Source: Polyangiaceae bacterium (lineage in GTDB: Bacteria; Myxococcota_A; Polyangia; Polyangiales; Polyangiaceae). Taken from it: 64,000 bases of DNA. Below, one piece after another: positions 45,564-53,836 of this stretch. The translations under genes were made by a program, and so were the position numbers. Each line of letters begins with the position of its first letter. Position 1 is the stretch's first letter. The DNA is taken from NCBI GenBank assembly GCA_025936045.1, contig JAICUB010000030.1:1-64000 (forward strand), written 5' to 3'. The notes under the pieces are model-generated. The model searched no databases. It saw only the letters and a list, made by a program, of their open reading frames with translations, and was not told the origin of the DNA.

Positions 45564-46556
45564 GTGAAGCGAGCGCGGTGGAAGAGTGTGTGCCTCGTGC
45601 TTTCTATGTCTGCCGTCGCGTCGCACGCCTTCGGGCAGGACAACAAGGCGGCAGCGGAGGCGCTGTTCGACGAAGCGAAGAAGCTCATGGCCGCCAAGCG
45701 GTACGCGGAAGCCTGCCCCAAATTCGCGGACAGCGAGCGGCTCGACCCCGGCGTGGGTACGCTTCTGAACCTCGGCCTTTGCTACAAGCAGAACGGCCAG
45801 ACGGCGAGCGCGTGGTCGTCCTACCGTGAAGCGGCGTCGCAGGCCCGCTCCGAAGGCCAAGCGGATCGCGAGGATCTCGCCCGTCAAGAGGCCGCCGCGC
45901 TCGAGCCGCAGCTCACGAAGCTCGTGATCGAAGTGCCGAAGGAAACGGCGGCCATCAACGGCCTCGAGATCCGGCGCGACGGTGAGATGGTGCCGCCCGG
46001 GCTCTGGGGTGTGCCGGCGCCGGTGGATCCCGGGATGCGCACGCTCGACGTCGCGGCACCGAACAAGAAGCCGCTGCACCTCGAGACGAAGACGGAAGGC
46101 GCGGGCGCGACGGCCAAGGTGGTGATCCCGACGCTCGAGGACGCCCCGCCCCCGCCGCCACCCGCCACGGTGACGACGAATGACACCGTCACGCCGCCCG
46201 CCGACCAGGGCGTAAAATCCGACGTCCACCCAGGACGCACGCAGCGCATCGTCGGTTTCGTCGTGGGCGGCGCCGGCGCGCTCACGGTTGCGACGGGCAC
46301 CTGGTTCACGCTGCTCTCCGTCGCGCAGAACAAGGCCGCCCAGAACACGAACAATCCGACCAAGAAAGCCAACTTCAAGAGCGATGCGGACAACAGCCGT
46401 ACCATCGGCTTCGTCGGCATCGGGGTCGGGGCCGCCGTGCTCATCGGTGGCATCGTGATCATCGTCACGGCGCCGAGCGGCGCGAAAACGGCGCTCAGCG
46501 TCACGCCGGAGCTCGCAGCGAACGGCGGCGGGTTCCACCTGAGCGGCACCTTCTGA
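45564..46556 (+). CDS. TPR protein with PEGA-like region and C-terminal membrane helices
   Basis: A 330-residue exported protein. A signal peptide (MSAVASHAFGQ) is followed by TPR-like repeats (AAAEALFDEAKKLMAAKRYA and TLLNLGLCYKQNGQTASAW). A beta-rich PEGA-like stretch lies near 115-190 and a Pro/Thr-rich linker follows. Two hydrophobic helices near 225-245 and 275-300 end it. This layout recurs beside myxobacterial Ser/Thr kinases; the function is unknown. A good ribosome site (GGAAGGAG) precedes the GTG. Likely co-transcribed with the kinase. Confidence 0.8.
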   Translation: MKRARWKSVCLVLSMSAVASHAFGQDNKAAAEALFDEAKKLMAAKRYAEACPKFADSERLDPGVGTLLNLGLCYKQNGQTASAWSSYREAASQARSEGQADREDLARQEAAALEPQLTKLVIEVPKETAAINGLEIRRDGEMVPPGLWGVPAPVDPGMRTLDVAAPNKKPLHLETKTEGAGATAKVVIPTLEDAPPPPPPATVTTNDTVTPPADQGVKSDVHPGRTQRIVGFVVGGAGALTVATGTWFTLLSVAQNKAAQNTNNPTKKANFKSDADNSRTIGFVGIGVGAAVLIGGIVIIVTAPSGAKTALSVTPELAANGGGFHLSGTF

Positions 46557-46852
46557 AGCGGCCGCGCCGCGGCGCTTTCCCTCTGCGCTCCGCGTGCACG
46601 GCGCTCGAACTCGCCGCGAGCTCGCGCGGGAACGGCATCCGTTGACGCGTGGGAACGGCCGCTCGCCGCGTTCGCGCGCGCGGGCTGCGGAGCGCGCGGA
46701 GCCGTGAAGCCCGAGGCCTTCGCGGTTCGACTTGTTCGCCCGCGACATTCAGGGCAGAGTTCGGGAAGGATTCACGGGCCGCGCGCAACGCGGGCCGATC
46801 GGCTGCGGGCTCGAAACCCCGCTGCCGGATCCCAGAGGAAGGACAGCAGGCT

Positions 46853-48559
46853 TTGGACCCTCGGAACGAAGGCGGAGCTTTCGACGCCGTCGAGCGGGAG
46901 CTCGCCGTATTGCGGCGCCGCGTCGCCGAGCTCGAGGGCAAGCTCACTCAACTCGGGGACGCCGAAGCACAGGTGCTCGGCGCGCGAGCCCAGGCCCAGG
47001 CGCTTCTCGACAACATCCCGCACATGGCGTGGATGAAGGACACGGAGGGGGTTTTTCTCGCCGTGAACGAGGCGTTTGCTCGCGCCTGCGGCCGTGCGAA
47101 AGGCGCCATCCTCGGCAAAACCGACCGGGACGTCTGGCCGCTCGAGCACGCCGAACGCTACATGCTGGATGATCTGCGCGTGATCGCGAGCGGGGAGAAG
47201 TTCTTCGTGGAAGAGCCGATCGCCGAAGGCGGCGATACCAAATGGTTCGAGACGTTCAAGACGCCGATCAACGACGCGCGCGGGGTCGTGATCGGCACGG
47301 TGGGCCTCGCGCGCGACATCACCGACAAGAAGCGGGTCGAGGAGCAGCGCCGGCTGCTCGAGCGCCGCATGCAGGAGACCCAAAAGCTCGAGAGCCTCGG
47401 CGTCCTCGCGGGCGGCATCGCGCACGACTTCAACAACCTCCTCGTCGGCGTGCTCGCGAACGCCGAGCTCGCGTTGAACGCCGCGCGCCAAGCCCACGCC
47501 GACCCGGTCATCTGCGAGCGGCTGAGCGACGTGCAGACGGCAACGACGCACGCCGCGGAGCTGACCAACCAAATGCTCGCCTATTCCGGCCGCGGACACT
47601 TCGACGTCCGCCCGATCTCGCTGCCGGAGGTGTTGCGTGAAATGGGCCACCTGCTCGCCGCGTCGATCTCGAAGAAAGCGCGCGTGCGTTACGAGCTCGC
47701 CCCTAGTCTGCCCGCCGTCCTCGCCGACATCGCGCAGATGCGGCAGGTTATCATGAACCTCATCATCAACGCGTCCGAAGCGCTCGAGGATCGCGCGGCC
47801 GGGATTTGCGTGCGCACGGGCAGCGCAGAGGTCGACGGTGAGGTTTCGGACCTATGCGGCCCGACGCCGCTCCCGCCCGGCCGCTACGTCTTTTTGGAGG
47901 TGGAAGACGAAGGTTCGGGCATGAGCGAGGAGACGCGCGCGCGGCTCTTCGAGCCCTTCTTCACTACCAAGTTCACCGGCCGCGGCCTCGGGCTTTCAGC
48001 GGTGCAGGGCATCGTGCGCGGGCACGGCGGCGGCATCGTGCTCCGGACCGCGCTCGGCCGCGGCACGACGATGCGCGTGCTCCTACCTTGCTCGGCAGAG
48101 CCCGCCACGAACCTCACGCGCCGCGGCGTGAAGCTCGCGTCCGAATGGAAGGCGAGCGGTGTCGTCCTCTTGGTCGACGACGACGCGCGCGTCCGCACGG
48201 TGACCGAGCTTTTGTTGCGCGACATCGGCTTCGACGTGATGGCGAGCGCGACCGGACGCGACGCCGTCCGTGAGTTCGAGCGACGCGCGGCGGAGGTGCG
48301 CCTCGTCGTGCTCGACGTGACCATGCCCGACCTCGGCGGCGATCAGGTCCTTGGCGAGCTGCGGCGCCGCCGCCCGGACATTCCGGTCTTGCTCTGCAGC
48401 GGCTACAGCCAAGACGAAATGCGGGATCGCTTCAGTCCCGAGGATTTGGCGATGTTCCTGCAGAAACCGTACGCCTTCGACGTGTTCCGCGCGCGCCTCC
48501 GCGAGCTCTGCGAACGCGAGCCCCGTGCGGCCACGCACATCCACCCGCGAGGCGGGTGA
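46853..48559 (+). CDS. Hybrid PAS sensor histidine kinase with receiver domain
   Basis: A 568-residue cytoplasmic signalling protein. In order: short coiled coil (10-45), PAS domain (about 50-175, from ALLDNIPHMAWMKD), HisKA box LGVLAGGIAHDFNNLLVG, HATPase domain with LIINASEAL, GSGMSEETRARLFEPFF and GRGLGLSAVQGI, and a receiver domain near 440-555 (LLVDDDARVRT, phospho-acceptor Asp in VVLDVTMPD, Lys in LQKPY). The TTG at 46853 was chosen for its AGGAAGG ribosome site and because earlier codons are out of character. Partner unknown. Confidence 0.9.
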   Translation: MDPRNEGGAFDAVERELAVLRRRVAELEGKLTQLGDAEAQVLGARAQAQALLDNIPHMAWMKDTEGVFLAVNEAFARACGRAKGAILGKTDRDVWPLEHAERYMLDDLRVIASGEKFFVEEPIAEGGDTKWFETFKTPINDARGVVIGTVGLARDITDKKRVEEQRRLLERRMQETQKLESLGVLAGGIAHDFNNLLVGVLANAELALNAARQAHADPVICERLSDVQTATTHAAELTNQMLAYSGRGHFDVRPISLPEVLREMGHLLAASISKKARVRYELAPSLPAVLADIAQMRQVIMNLIINASEALEDRAAGICVRTGSAEVDGEVSDLCGPTPLPPGRYVFLEVEDEGSGMSEETRARLFEPFFTTKFTGRGLGLSAVQGIVRGHGGGIVLRTALGRGTTMRVLLPCSAEPATNLTRRGVKLASEWKASGVVLLVDDDARVRTVTELLLRDIGFDVMASATGRDAVREFERRAAEVRLVVLDVTMPDLGGDQVLGELRRRRPDIPVLLCSGYSQDEMRDRFSPEDLAMFLQKPYAFDVFRARLRELCEREPRAATHIHPRGG

Positions 48560-48562
48560 GGG

Positions 48563-48585
48563 CGAAAATAGCGAAGCTATTTTCG
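48563..48585. terminator. Bidirectional terminator
   Basis: CGAAAATAGC at 48563-48572 and GCTATTTTCG at 48576-48585 form a perfect 10-bp stem with loop GAA. It lies between convergent genes, and the A/T part of each arm supplies a T run for both strands. A strong candidate for terminating both. Confidence 0.75.
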
Positions 48586-48594
48586 AGCGACGGC

Positions 48595-51500
48595 CTAGTG
48601 CGGCTCGTTCTTGCACATGAGCGCGGGACCTTCGACGACGTTGTTCGCGTCGTTGCACTCTTGAATCACGTCGTCCGGGTCCGCAACCACCCAGATGGTC
48701 ACGTCGCGCGTCAAGCTGCCGACGTCGATCGTCACCGACGCGCTCGCGCCCGCGGCCACCGAGTCGAGCGTCGCCTCGCCGAGGAGCATGCCGCCCGCGG
48801 CCGGATCGCCGGCGTAGATGCGTACGACCACGTTCGTCGCGGCCTGTGCGCCCTCGTTCGACACCGTCACCGACACCATGCCCGAGCACTTCGCGTCGTC
48901 GACGGCCGGCACGAGGTCGGCGAGCGCCTCGCCCGGGTTCACGTCGTGCGTGAGCTCGTTGTTGTCTTCGCGGCACTCGCGCTCGCTGCCGTCCGGCGCA
49001 TTGTTACCCCCGTCGATCGTCACGCGCACGCTGTCGGGTAGCGCACTGTCGTGCGGCGCGGCGTTGTTGCCGACGTCGTACTCCACGCTGACGAGCGTGG
49101 AGGCGCCCGGCTCGAGGCTCTTGTCGAGGACGACCACGATCGGATTGCCCATGCCGTCCTCGAGCGGCTCCTCGGCGCCGCCCCAGCTGCCGTAGAACGC
49201 GACCGCGACGCCCGGACCGACGCGCAGATCACCCGCGTTCTTGACCACGACGGTGATCTCGATCTTCTCGGACAGGACGCCGCACATCGCGTCCGGAGAG
49301 GAGATTTGAATCGCCGTGAGGGTGAGGTCGGGCGCCACGCCGTAGTTGCGCGGCTGTGAGCGATACGTGTTGTAAACGCGATCGTTGAGGCGCTTCCAGC
49401 TCTCGGGTTCATGGAGTGGAACGGCCCCGCTCTCGAGCACGTTCGTCACGTGATAAGCGTGCTCGTTCCAGATCCGGCGCGCCGCCACCCAGCTGTCCGT
49501 CGGGTCGCCGAGCACGGTGATGCCGGTCGGGAGCGAGTCTTTCGCGACGGTCCCCGTGGGCCATTGATTCAAGGTCGCGCCCTGCCAATTCATGGGTGTC
49601 GAGCTGCCCTCGTCGCATTGCGCGAAGGCGTTGTTCTGCACGAACACGATCTCCGCGTTGCCGTCGTTGTCGACGTCGGCCACGACCGGATTTTCGAGCA
49701 CGGTGCGGCTCACCGACGGATAGGCGAGATACACGGTGCCGGTCGAGCCGTCGTAGATACGGAAGTAACACTCGTCGCCGTAGGCCACCTCGGCCGCGCC
49801 GTCGCCGTTGAAGTCGAAGACGCTCGAGGAGGTCACGCGGCTCGAGTCGTCTTCGGTCACGCGCTTCCACCCGTTGTGGAGGCAGACGCATTGGCCCGAG
49901 ATCTCGTTGCAAGTGGTGCCCGACAGCGTGCAATCCGCGTCCTGCTTGCAGGCGCCTCCCGCCGTGCGCGGCGGATTCGTTTGCGGAGGCGGATTGCGCT
50001 CGTCGAGCACGGTGTCCCACGCGGGGCAGTTCGTCGTGTCGGGCGCCTGCAGGTCGATTACCCTGTAGTAGTTCGCGAGCGCCGTCGCGATTTCAGGAAA
50101 ACCGTCCCCGTCGAAGTCGTCGACGTTGGGCGCGCCTCCCGAATCCCCTCCGCCGAGATCCTGATCCATGAGGAGGGTGCCGCTCGCCCCGTCGAGAATC
50201 ACCAGGTGACCGTTCGAAATCAAGACGACTTCGGGCTTGCCGTCGAGCGGCGTAGCCGGGCCCGGCGGATGCGCGGCGCAGTCGGCCGTCGAGGTGCACG
50301 CGCCGAGCACGTCGGCGACGGCGCAGAGCCCGTCTTGCTGCTGCGCGCCGAGCTTCGAACGCGCGTCCCACACCGTGTCGAGCGGACACGGCGTCGTCAC
50401 GTCGCCGCAGCCGGCCGGCGGTGACGCGGGCAATTTGTAGAGCGTGGGACCCGCGGCGATCTCGAGCCCTGCGTCGGGCGTGAGATCCGCGACGCAGACG
50501 GTCGGCCCGTAGATGAAGGCACCGCCGCCCATGCCCTGATTCTGCGAGCCGCGCGCCCCCGCGCTCGCCTCGTAAATCTTGTCGATGGCGAAGGCGCCTC
50601 CAGCGTCCTTTTTCAGCGAAATCACGCGATTGCCCAGAATGATTTCGGGCATGCCCTTGAAATCGACGTTGGCGATGGCCGGCGACGGGGCCACGTATTC
50701 GACGGGCATCGCCGTCGTGCCCGCCGGCTCGAAGACGTCGTCCGGACTCGTGAACAGAACCTCACCGCGATTGCTCAAGATCTGAAAGCCCTTGGTCTCG
50801 AGCGGAACGATGATTTCTGGAAAGCCGTCCCCGTCGAGATCGCCCGCGGCGAGCGCCCCGGACGGGCGCGCGAGGCCTCCCGTGTCGTTCTTACCGGCGT
50901 CGCTGCAGTCCGTGACCACGTCGGCGCCTTCGCTCCAATACGCGCCGTTAGCGTCCGCGTAGGACTGCGCGGGCGTCGCCGGTCGCGCGGGGCCGCCGCA
51001 GAGCGCGAAGAGGTCTTGCCCCTTGTTCGGACCACCGCCGTGCACGGCCCGTACGATGCCGTCCGTGTCGCGGTTGACCGCCGTGTGCGTGATGAAGAGG
51101 ATTTCCGGAAAATCACGCTCGTCGGCGCGGCCGTCTCCGTTGTCGTCGTCCAGGTTGATGACGAGCGGCGGCGATACGACCTGCGACGACCACGGGAATG
51201 CCTTCCCCATCGCCCAGTCCAGCTGGTCGGTCGTGGCGTACGAGTGCTTGGTGCCGTCGCCCCAGCGAAACTCGACTTGCGGCAGCACCTGGGTGAACGG
51301 CGTGGCCGGTAGCGTGCAGGTGGGTGCCACGCCGGTCCCGGCGCACGACCCGGCCTCGCACGTCATGAACGCAGGGCAGTCCCAATCGTCCTCGCACGTA
51401 CAGGCGCCGGCGCCCGCCATGTCCGCCGCACACTCACTCATGAAGTAGCCGCCGCTGCCGCACGCGATGGGGTCACCGGGGGCGCCGTTCGAGGCGCAGA

Positions 51501-52032
51501 CGCGAATGGTATCGTCGCTGCCGCAAGTGCGCGTGTCGGGCGTGCAGTCGTCCGCGACGCACTCGCCGCTCGCCGTGTCGCAATGGAGCGCTTCGTCACA
51601 AGCTGCATCCGAGGTGCACTTGTCGACGCAGACGTGCCCGCCGCCCTCCGCCGATTGGCATAGTTGCGTGGCGCCGCAGGCGAGCTCGTCGCACGTCTTG
51701 TCGACGCAGCTCGCGCTGCCGTCTTGCGCTTCGCAGCGCTGGCCGATGCCGCAGTCCTTGCTCTTGCAGGGGTCCTCCGAGGGGGTGCCGGCCGAACCGC
51801 CGGTATCCGTGCCGCCGCTGCCCGCGACCACGATGCTTCCGCCGCTGCCGACGCGGGCCCCGGTGCCGCCAGTAGCGCCGGTATCACCGCCCGTGCCGCC
51901 CACGCTGGTGCCGCCGCCCGTATCGGGCGTGAGACTACCTTCGTCGCCGTTGTCGCTTTTGCCGCTGCCGCACGCCGCGATCAGCGCCGAAGCGACGACG
52001 AATCCAAAACCCCGACAGCACCCAGTGCGCAT
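48595..52032 (-). CDS. Large FG-GAP/CARDB surface lipoprotein
   Basis: An 1145-residue exported protein. A lipobox (SALIAAC) is followed by a Gly/Thr linker. A Cys-rich region (about 75-235) has repeating C-x-x-x-x-x-C spacings like EGF or myxobacterial Cys modules. A long middle contains FG-GAP/VCBS-type repeats (for example DLDGDGFPEIIVP, NVDDFDGDGFPEIATA and DFNGDGAAEVAY), a beta-propeller fold that binds calcium. The last 270 residues look like two CARDB modules (LTAIQISSPD onward, and LVPAVDDAKC onward). Probably an adhesion or polymer-binding protein. ATG at 52032 gives a proper signal peptide. Confidence 0.85.
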   Translation of the reverse strand: MRTGCCRGFGFVVASALIAACGSGKSDNGDEGSLTPDTGGGTSVGGTGGDTGATGGTGARVGSGGSIVVAGSGGTDTGGSAGTPSEDPCKSKDCGIGQRCEAQDGSASCVDKTCDELACGATQLCQSAEGGGHVCVDKCTSDAACDEALHCDTASGECVADDCTPDTRTCGSDDTIRVCASNGAPGDPIACGSGGYFMSECAADMAGAGACTCEDDWDCPAFMTCEAGSCAGTGVAPTCTLPATPFTQVLPQVEFRWGDGTKHSYATTDQLDWAMGKAFPWSSQVVSPPLVINLDDDNGDGRADERDFPEILFITHTAVNRDTDGIVRAVHGGGPNKGQDLFALCGGPARPATPAQSYADANGAYWSEGADVVTDCSDAGKNDTGGLARPSGALAAGDLDGDGFPEIIVPLETKGFQILSNRGEVLFTSPDDVFEPAGTTAMPVEYVAPSPAIANVDFKGMPEIILGNRVISLKKDAGGAFAIDKIYEASAGARGSQNQGMGGGAFIYGPTVCVADLTPDAGLEIAAGPTLYKLPASPPAGCGDVTTPCPLDTVWDARSKLGAQQQDGLCAVADVLGACTSTADCAAHPPGPATPLDGKPEVVLISNGHLVILDGASGTLLMDQDLGGGDSGGAPNVDDFDGDGFPEIATALANYYRVIDLQAPDTTNCPAWDTVLDERNPPPQTNPPRTAGGACKQDADCTLSGTTCNEISGQCVCLHNGWKRVTEDDSSRVTSSSVFDFNGDGAAEVAYGDECYFRIYDGSTGTVYLAYPSVSRTVLENPVVADVDNDGNAEIVFVQNNAFAQCDEGSSTPMNWQGATLNQWPTGTVAKDSLPTGITVLGDPTDSWVAARRIWNEHAYHVTNVLESGAVPLHEPESWKRLNDRVYNTYRSQPRNYGVAPDLTLTAIQISSPDAMCGVLSEKIEITVVVKNAGDLRVGPGVAVAFYGSWGGAEEPLEDGMGNPIVVVLDKSLEPGASTLVSVEYDVGNNAAPHDSALPDSVRVTIDGGNNAPDGSERECREDNNELTHDVNPGEALADLVPAVDDAKCSGMVSVTVSNEGAQAATNVVVRIYAGDPAAGGMLLGEATLDSVAAGASASVTIDVGSLTRDVTIWVVADPDDVIQECNDANNVVEGPALMCKNEPH

Positions 52033-52416
52033 CGCAAGGATTGTAACCGATCGGTGGTAATCCGCTTCAGCCGACCGCACATGAAGAACGAGCGACTCTC
52101 TCTCTCGTCATTCATGTTCGTGCTCTCATCGCCGCGCGTCGTGAGCGGCCACTTTTGCCAATGGCACTTCCGCGCTCGTGCGCATTTTCGCGTGCGACAT
52201 GAACAACCGTTGAGACGACTGCCAACGAAGTAGACGAGCGCCCCTATTCCGCCTCGCCGTCGCACCATCCGATTGGGCGCGGGCGGCGCCACTTTCGGCT
52301 CCGCCCGGAGCGCCAGCCTCTCCCTTCGATAATGTAGCATTTCTACACTATATGCTTAAATCTTGTAGCTTGAATTGTTTGTCGAGCCGGCCCAGTTTGT
52401 CGGGAAAGGACCTGCG
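52033..52416. promoter_or_regulatory. Divergent promoter region with an inverted repeat
   Basis: This 384-bp gap serves two divergent genes. Its last 90 bases are much more AT-rich than the surroundings. A 15-bp inverted repeat, TGTAG-N5-CTACA, is at 52333-52347, followed about 15 bases later by another TGTAG-like site near 52363. Probably an operator for the methyltransferase gene. No coding region was found here. Confidence 0.5.
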
Positions 52417-53223
52417 ATGAATCTGCCGCCCCCGAACGCTGAAACCGAAACCAGTCGAGAATGGAATGCGAAGCGTTACGCTTCCGAAGCGCGCTTCGTG
52501 ATCGACGGCGGCGCGCCGCTCTTGGATTTGCTCGCCGCGCGACCGGGCGAACGGGTGCTCGACCTCGGCTCGGGCACGGGAGCGCTCACCCGCGCCATCG
52601 CCGATGCGGGCGCACGCGTGGTCGGTCTCGACGCCTCCCCCGCCATGCTCGCCGAAGCGCGCGCCGCCCATCCGGATCTCGACTTTCGCCTGGGCCGCGG
52701 TGAGACGCTGGCTTTCGAGCACGAGTTCGACGCCGTCTTCTCGAACGCCACGTTGCACTGGATCCACGACGCCGCCGCGGTCGTGAGCGGCGTCCGGCGC
52801 GCGCTCGTGCCGGGCGGGCGTTTCGTCGCCGAGTTCGGTGGGCACGGCAACGTGGCGACCGTCACGGCGGCCGTGAATCACGCGCTCGACACGCTCGCGC
52901 TGCCGGGCGTCACGCGGCCGTTTTCCCCGTGGTATTTCCCGCGGCTCGGCGCCTACGCGAGCCTGCTGGAAGCGCACGGCTTCGACGTCCGGAGCGCGTG
53001 GTCCTTCCCGCGGCCGAGCGCCATGCCCGATCGCGACGGCAAGAGCGGCATCGCCGCGTGGCTCGCGATTTTCGCGCGCGAGCTCATGGCAGAGCTCCCC
53101 GCAGCCGCCCACGGCTCCTTCACGCGGCTCGTCGAGGATCACGCGCGCGGCGCGCTGTTTCGCGACGGGACCTGGTGGATCGACTACGTGCGACTGCGCG
53201 TGGTAGCGACGCCAGCGCTCTGA
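52417..53223 (+). CDS. Class I SAM-dependent methyltransferase
   Basis: A 268-residue methyltransferase of the UbiE/Tam-like type. Motif I is VLDLGSGTGALTRAIAD near residue 48, with the acidic loop VVGLDASPAML and the later ALVPGGRFVAEFGGHG. The segment FSNATLHWIHD resembles trans-aconitate methyltransferase relatives. ATG at 52417 has GGGAAAGGA as ribosome site. Substrate unknown. Confidence 0.88.
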   Translation: MNLPPPNAETETSREWNAKRYASEARFVIDGGAPLLDLLAARPGERVLDLGSGTGALTRAIADAGARVVGLDASPAMLAEARAAHPDLDFRLGRGETLAFEHEFDAVFSNATLHWIHDAAAVVSGVRRALVPGGRFVAEFGGHGNVATVTAAVNHALDTLALPGVTRPFSPWYFPRLGAYASLLEAHGFDVRSAWSFPRPSAMPDRDGKSGIAAWLAIFARELMAELPAAAHGSFTRLVEDHARGALFRDGTWWIDYVRLRVVATPAL

Positions 53224-53259
53224 ACGCGCGCGGCGTCGAGCCGCAGCCACGTGCCCGCG

Positions 53260-53772
53260 TCAGTGCACGTGCTCCTCCCACCAGACGAGCAGCGCCACGA
53301 TCGCCTGCACCAAGTATGCGGCGCGGACACCACGTGCCGTCATCGCGGGCGCTTCGTCGGCGAACGAAACGCTGCGAAAGAGACCGCCGAGCTTACGCTC
53401 GAGCGGCACGGCGAGTCCGAGCGTCGCGAAGTAAGAGACCCAGCTGCTCACGAGCGCCAGCGTGTTGAGCGAGCGCTCGAGCGTCACGCGCCAGCCGCCG
53501 AGGAGCGCGAGCGCGACGAGCCCGGCCTTGCTCGTGCCGTTGCTCAGGAGATAGGAGCCGAGGAGCCCCGCCGTCGCCGCTCCGAGCGGCACGACGACGC
53601 CCGCAACCACGGCCGTCGCGGCGCGCCCGAGCAGGATGCCCTTGAGCCGCGTCCAACGCTCGCCGCGCGGCACACCGCGCCGAACGACCAGCCACGTCGC
53701 GAGCACACCTGGCAAGAAGCCGGCGCCGAACGCCGTGAACGAGACGAGCACGTAAAACGGGCCGCCGGTCAT
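53260..53772 (-). CDS. Integral membrane protein, unknown
   Basis: A 170-residue protein with four or five hydrophobic helices (FYVLVSFTAFGAGFLPGVLA, TAVVAGVVVPLGAATAGLL, TLALVSSWVSYFATLGLAV, LVQAIVALLVWW). No family recognised. ATG at 53772 is preferred; an in-frame start 42 bp upstream is possible. It follows the nitrate reductase gene on the same strand, 64 bp away, and may be the last gene of that operon. Confidence 0.6.
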   Translation of the reverse strand: MTGGPFYVLVSFTAFGAGFLPGVLATWLVVRRGVPRGERWTRLKGILLGRAATAVVAGVVVPLGAATAGLLGSYLLSNGTSKAGLVALALLGGWRVTLERSLNTLALVSSWVSYFATLGLAVPLERKLGGLFRSVSFADEAPAMTARGVRAAYLVQAIVALLVWWEEHVH

Positions 53773-53836
53773 GTCGAGCCCGTCCGAGTACGACCCGAGC
53801 GCAACGCCGGGCAAGCTATTTCTTCGAGAGACGGCG

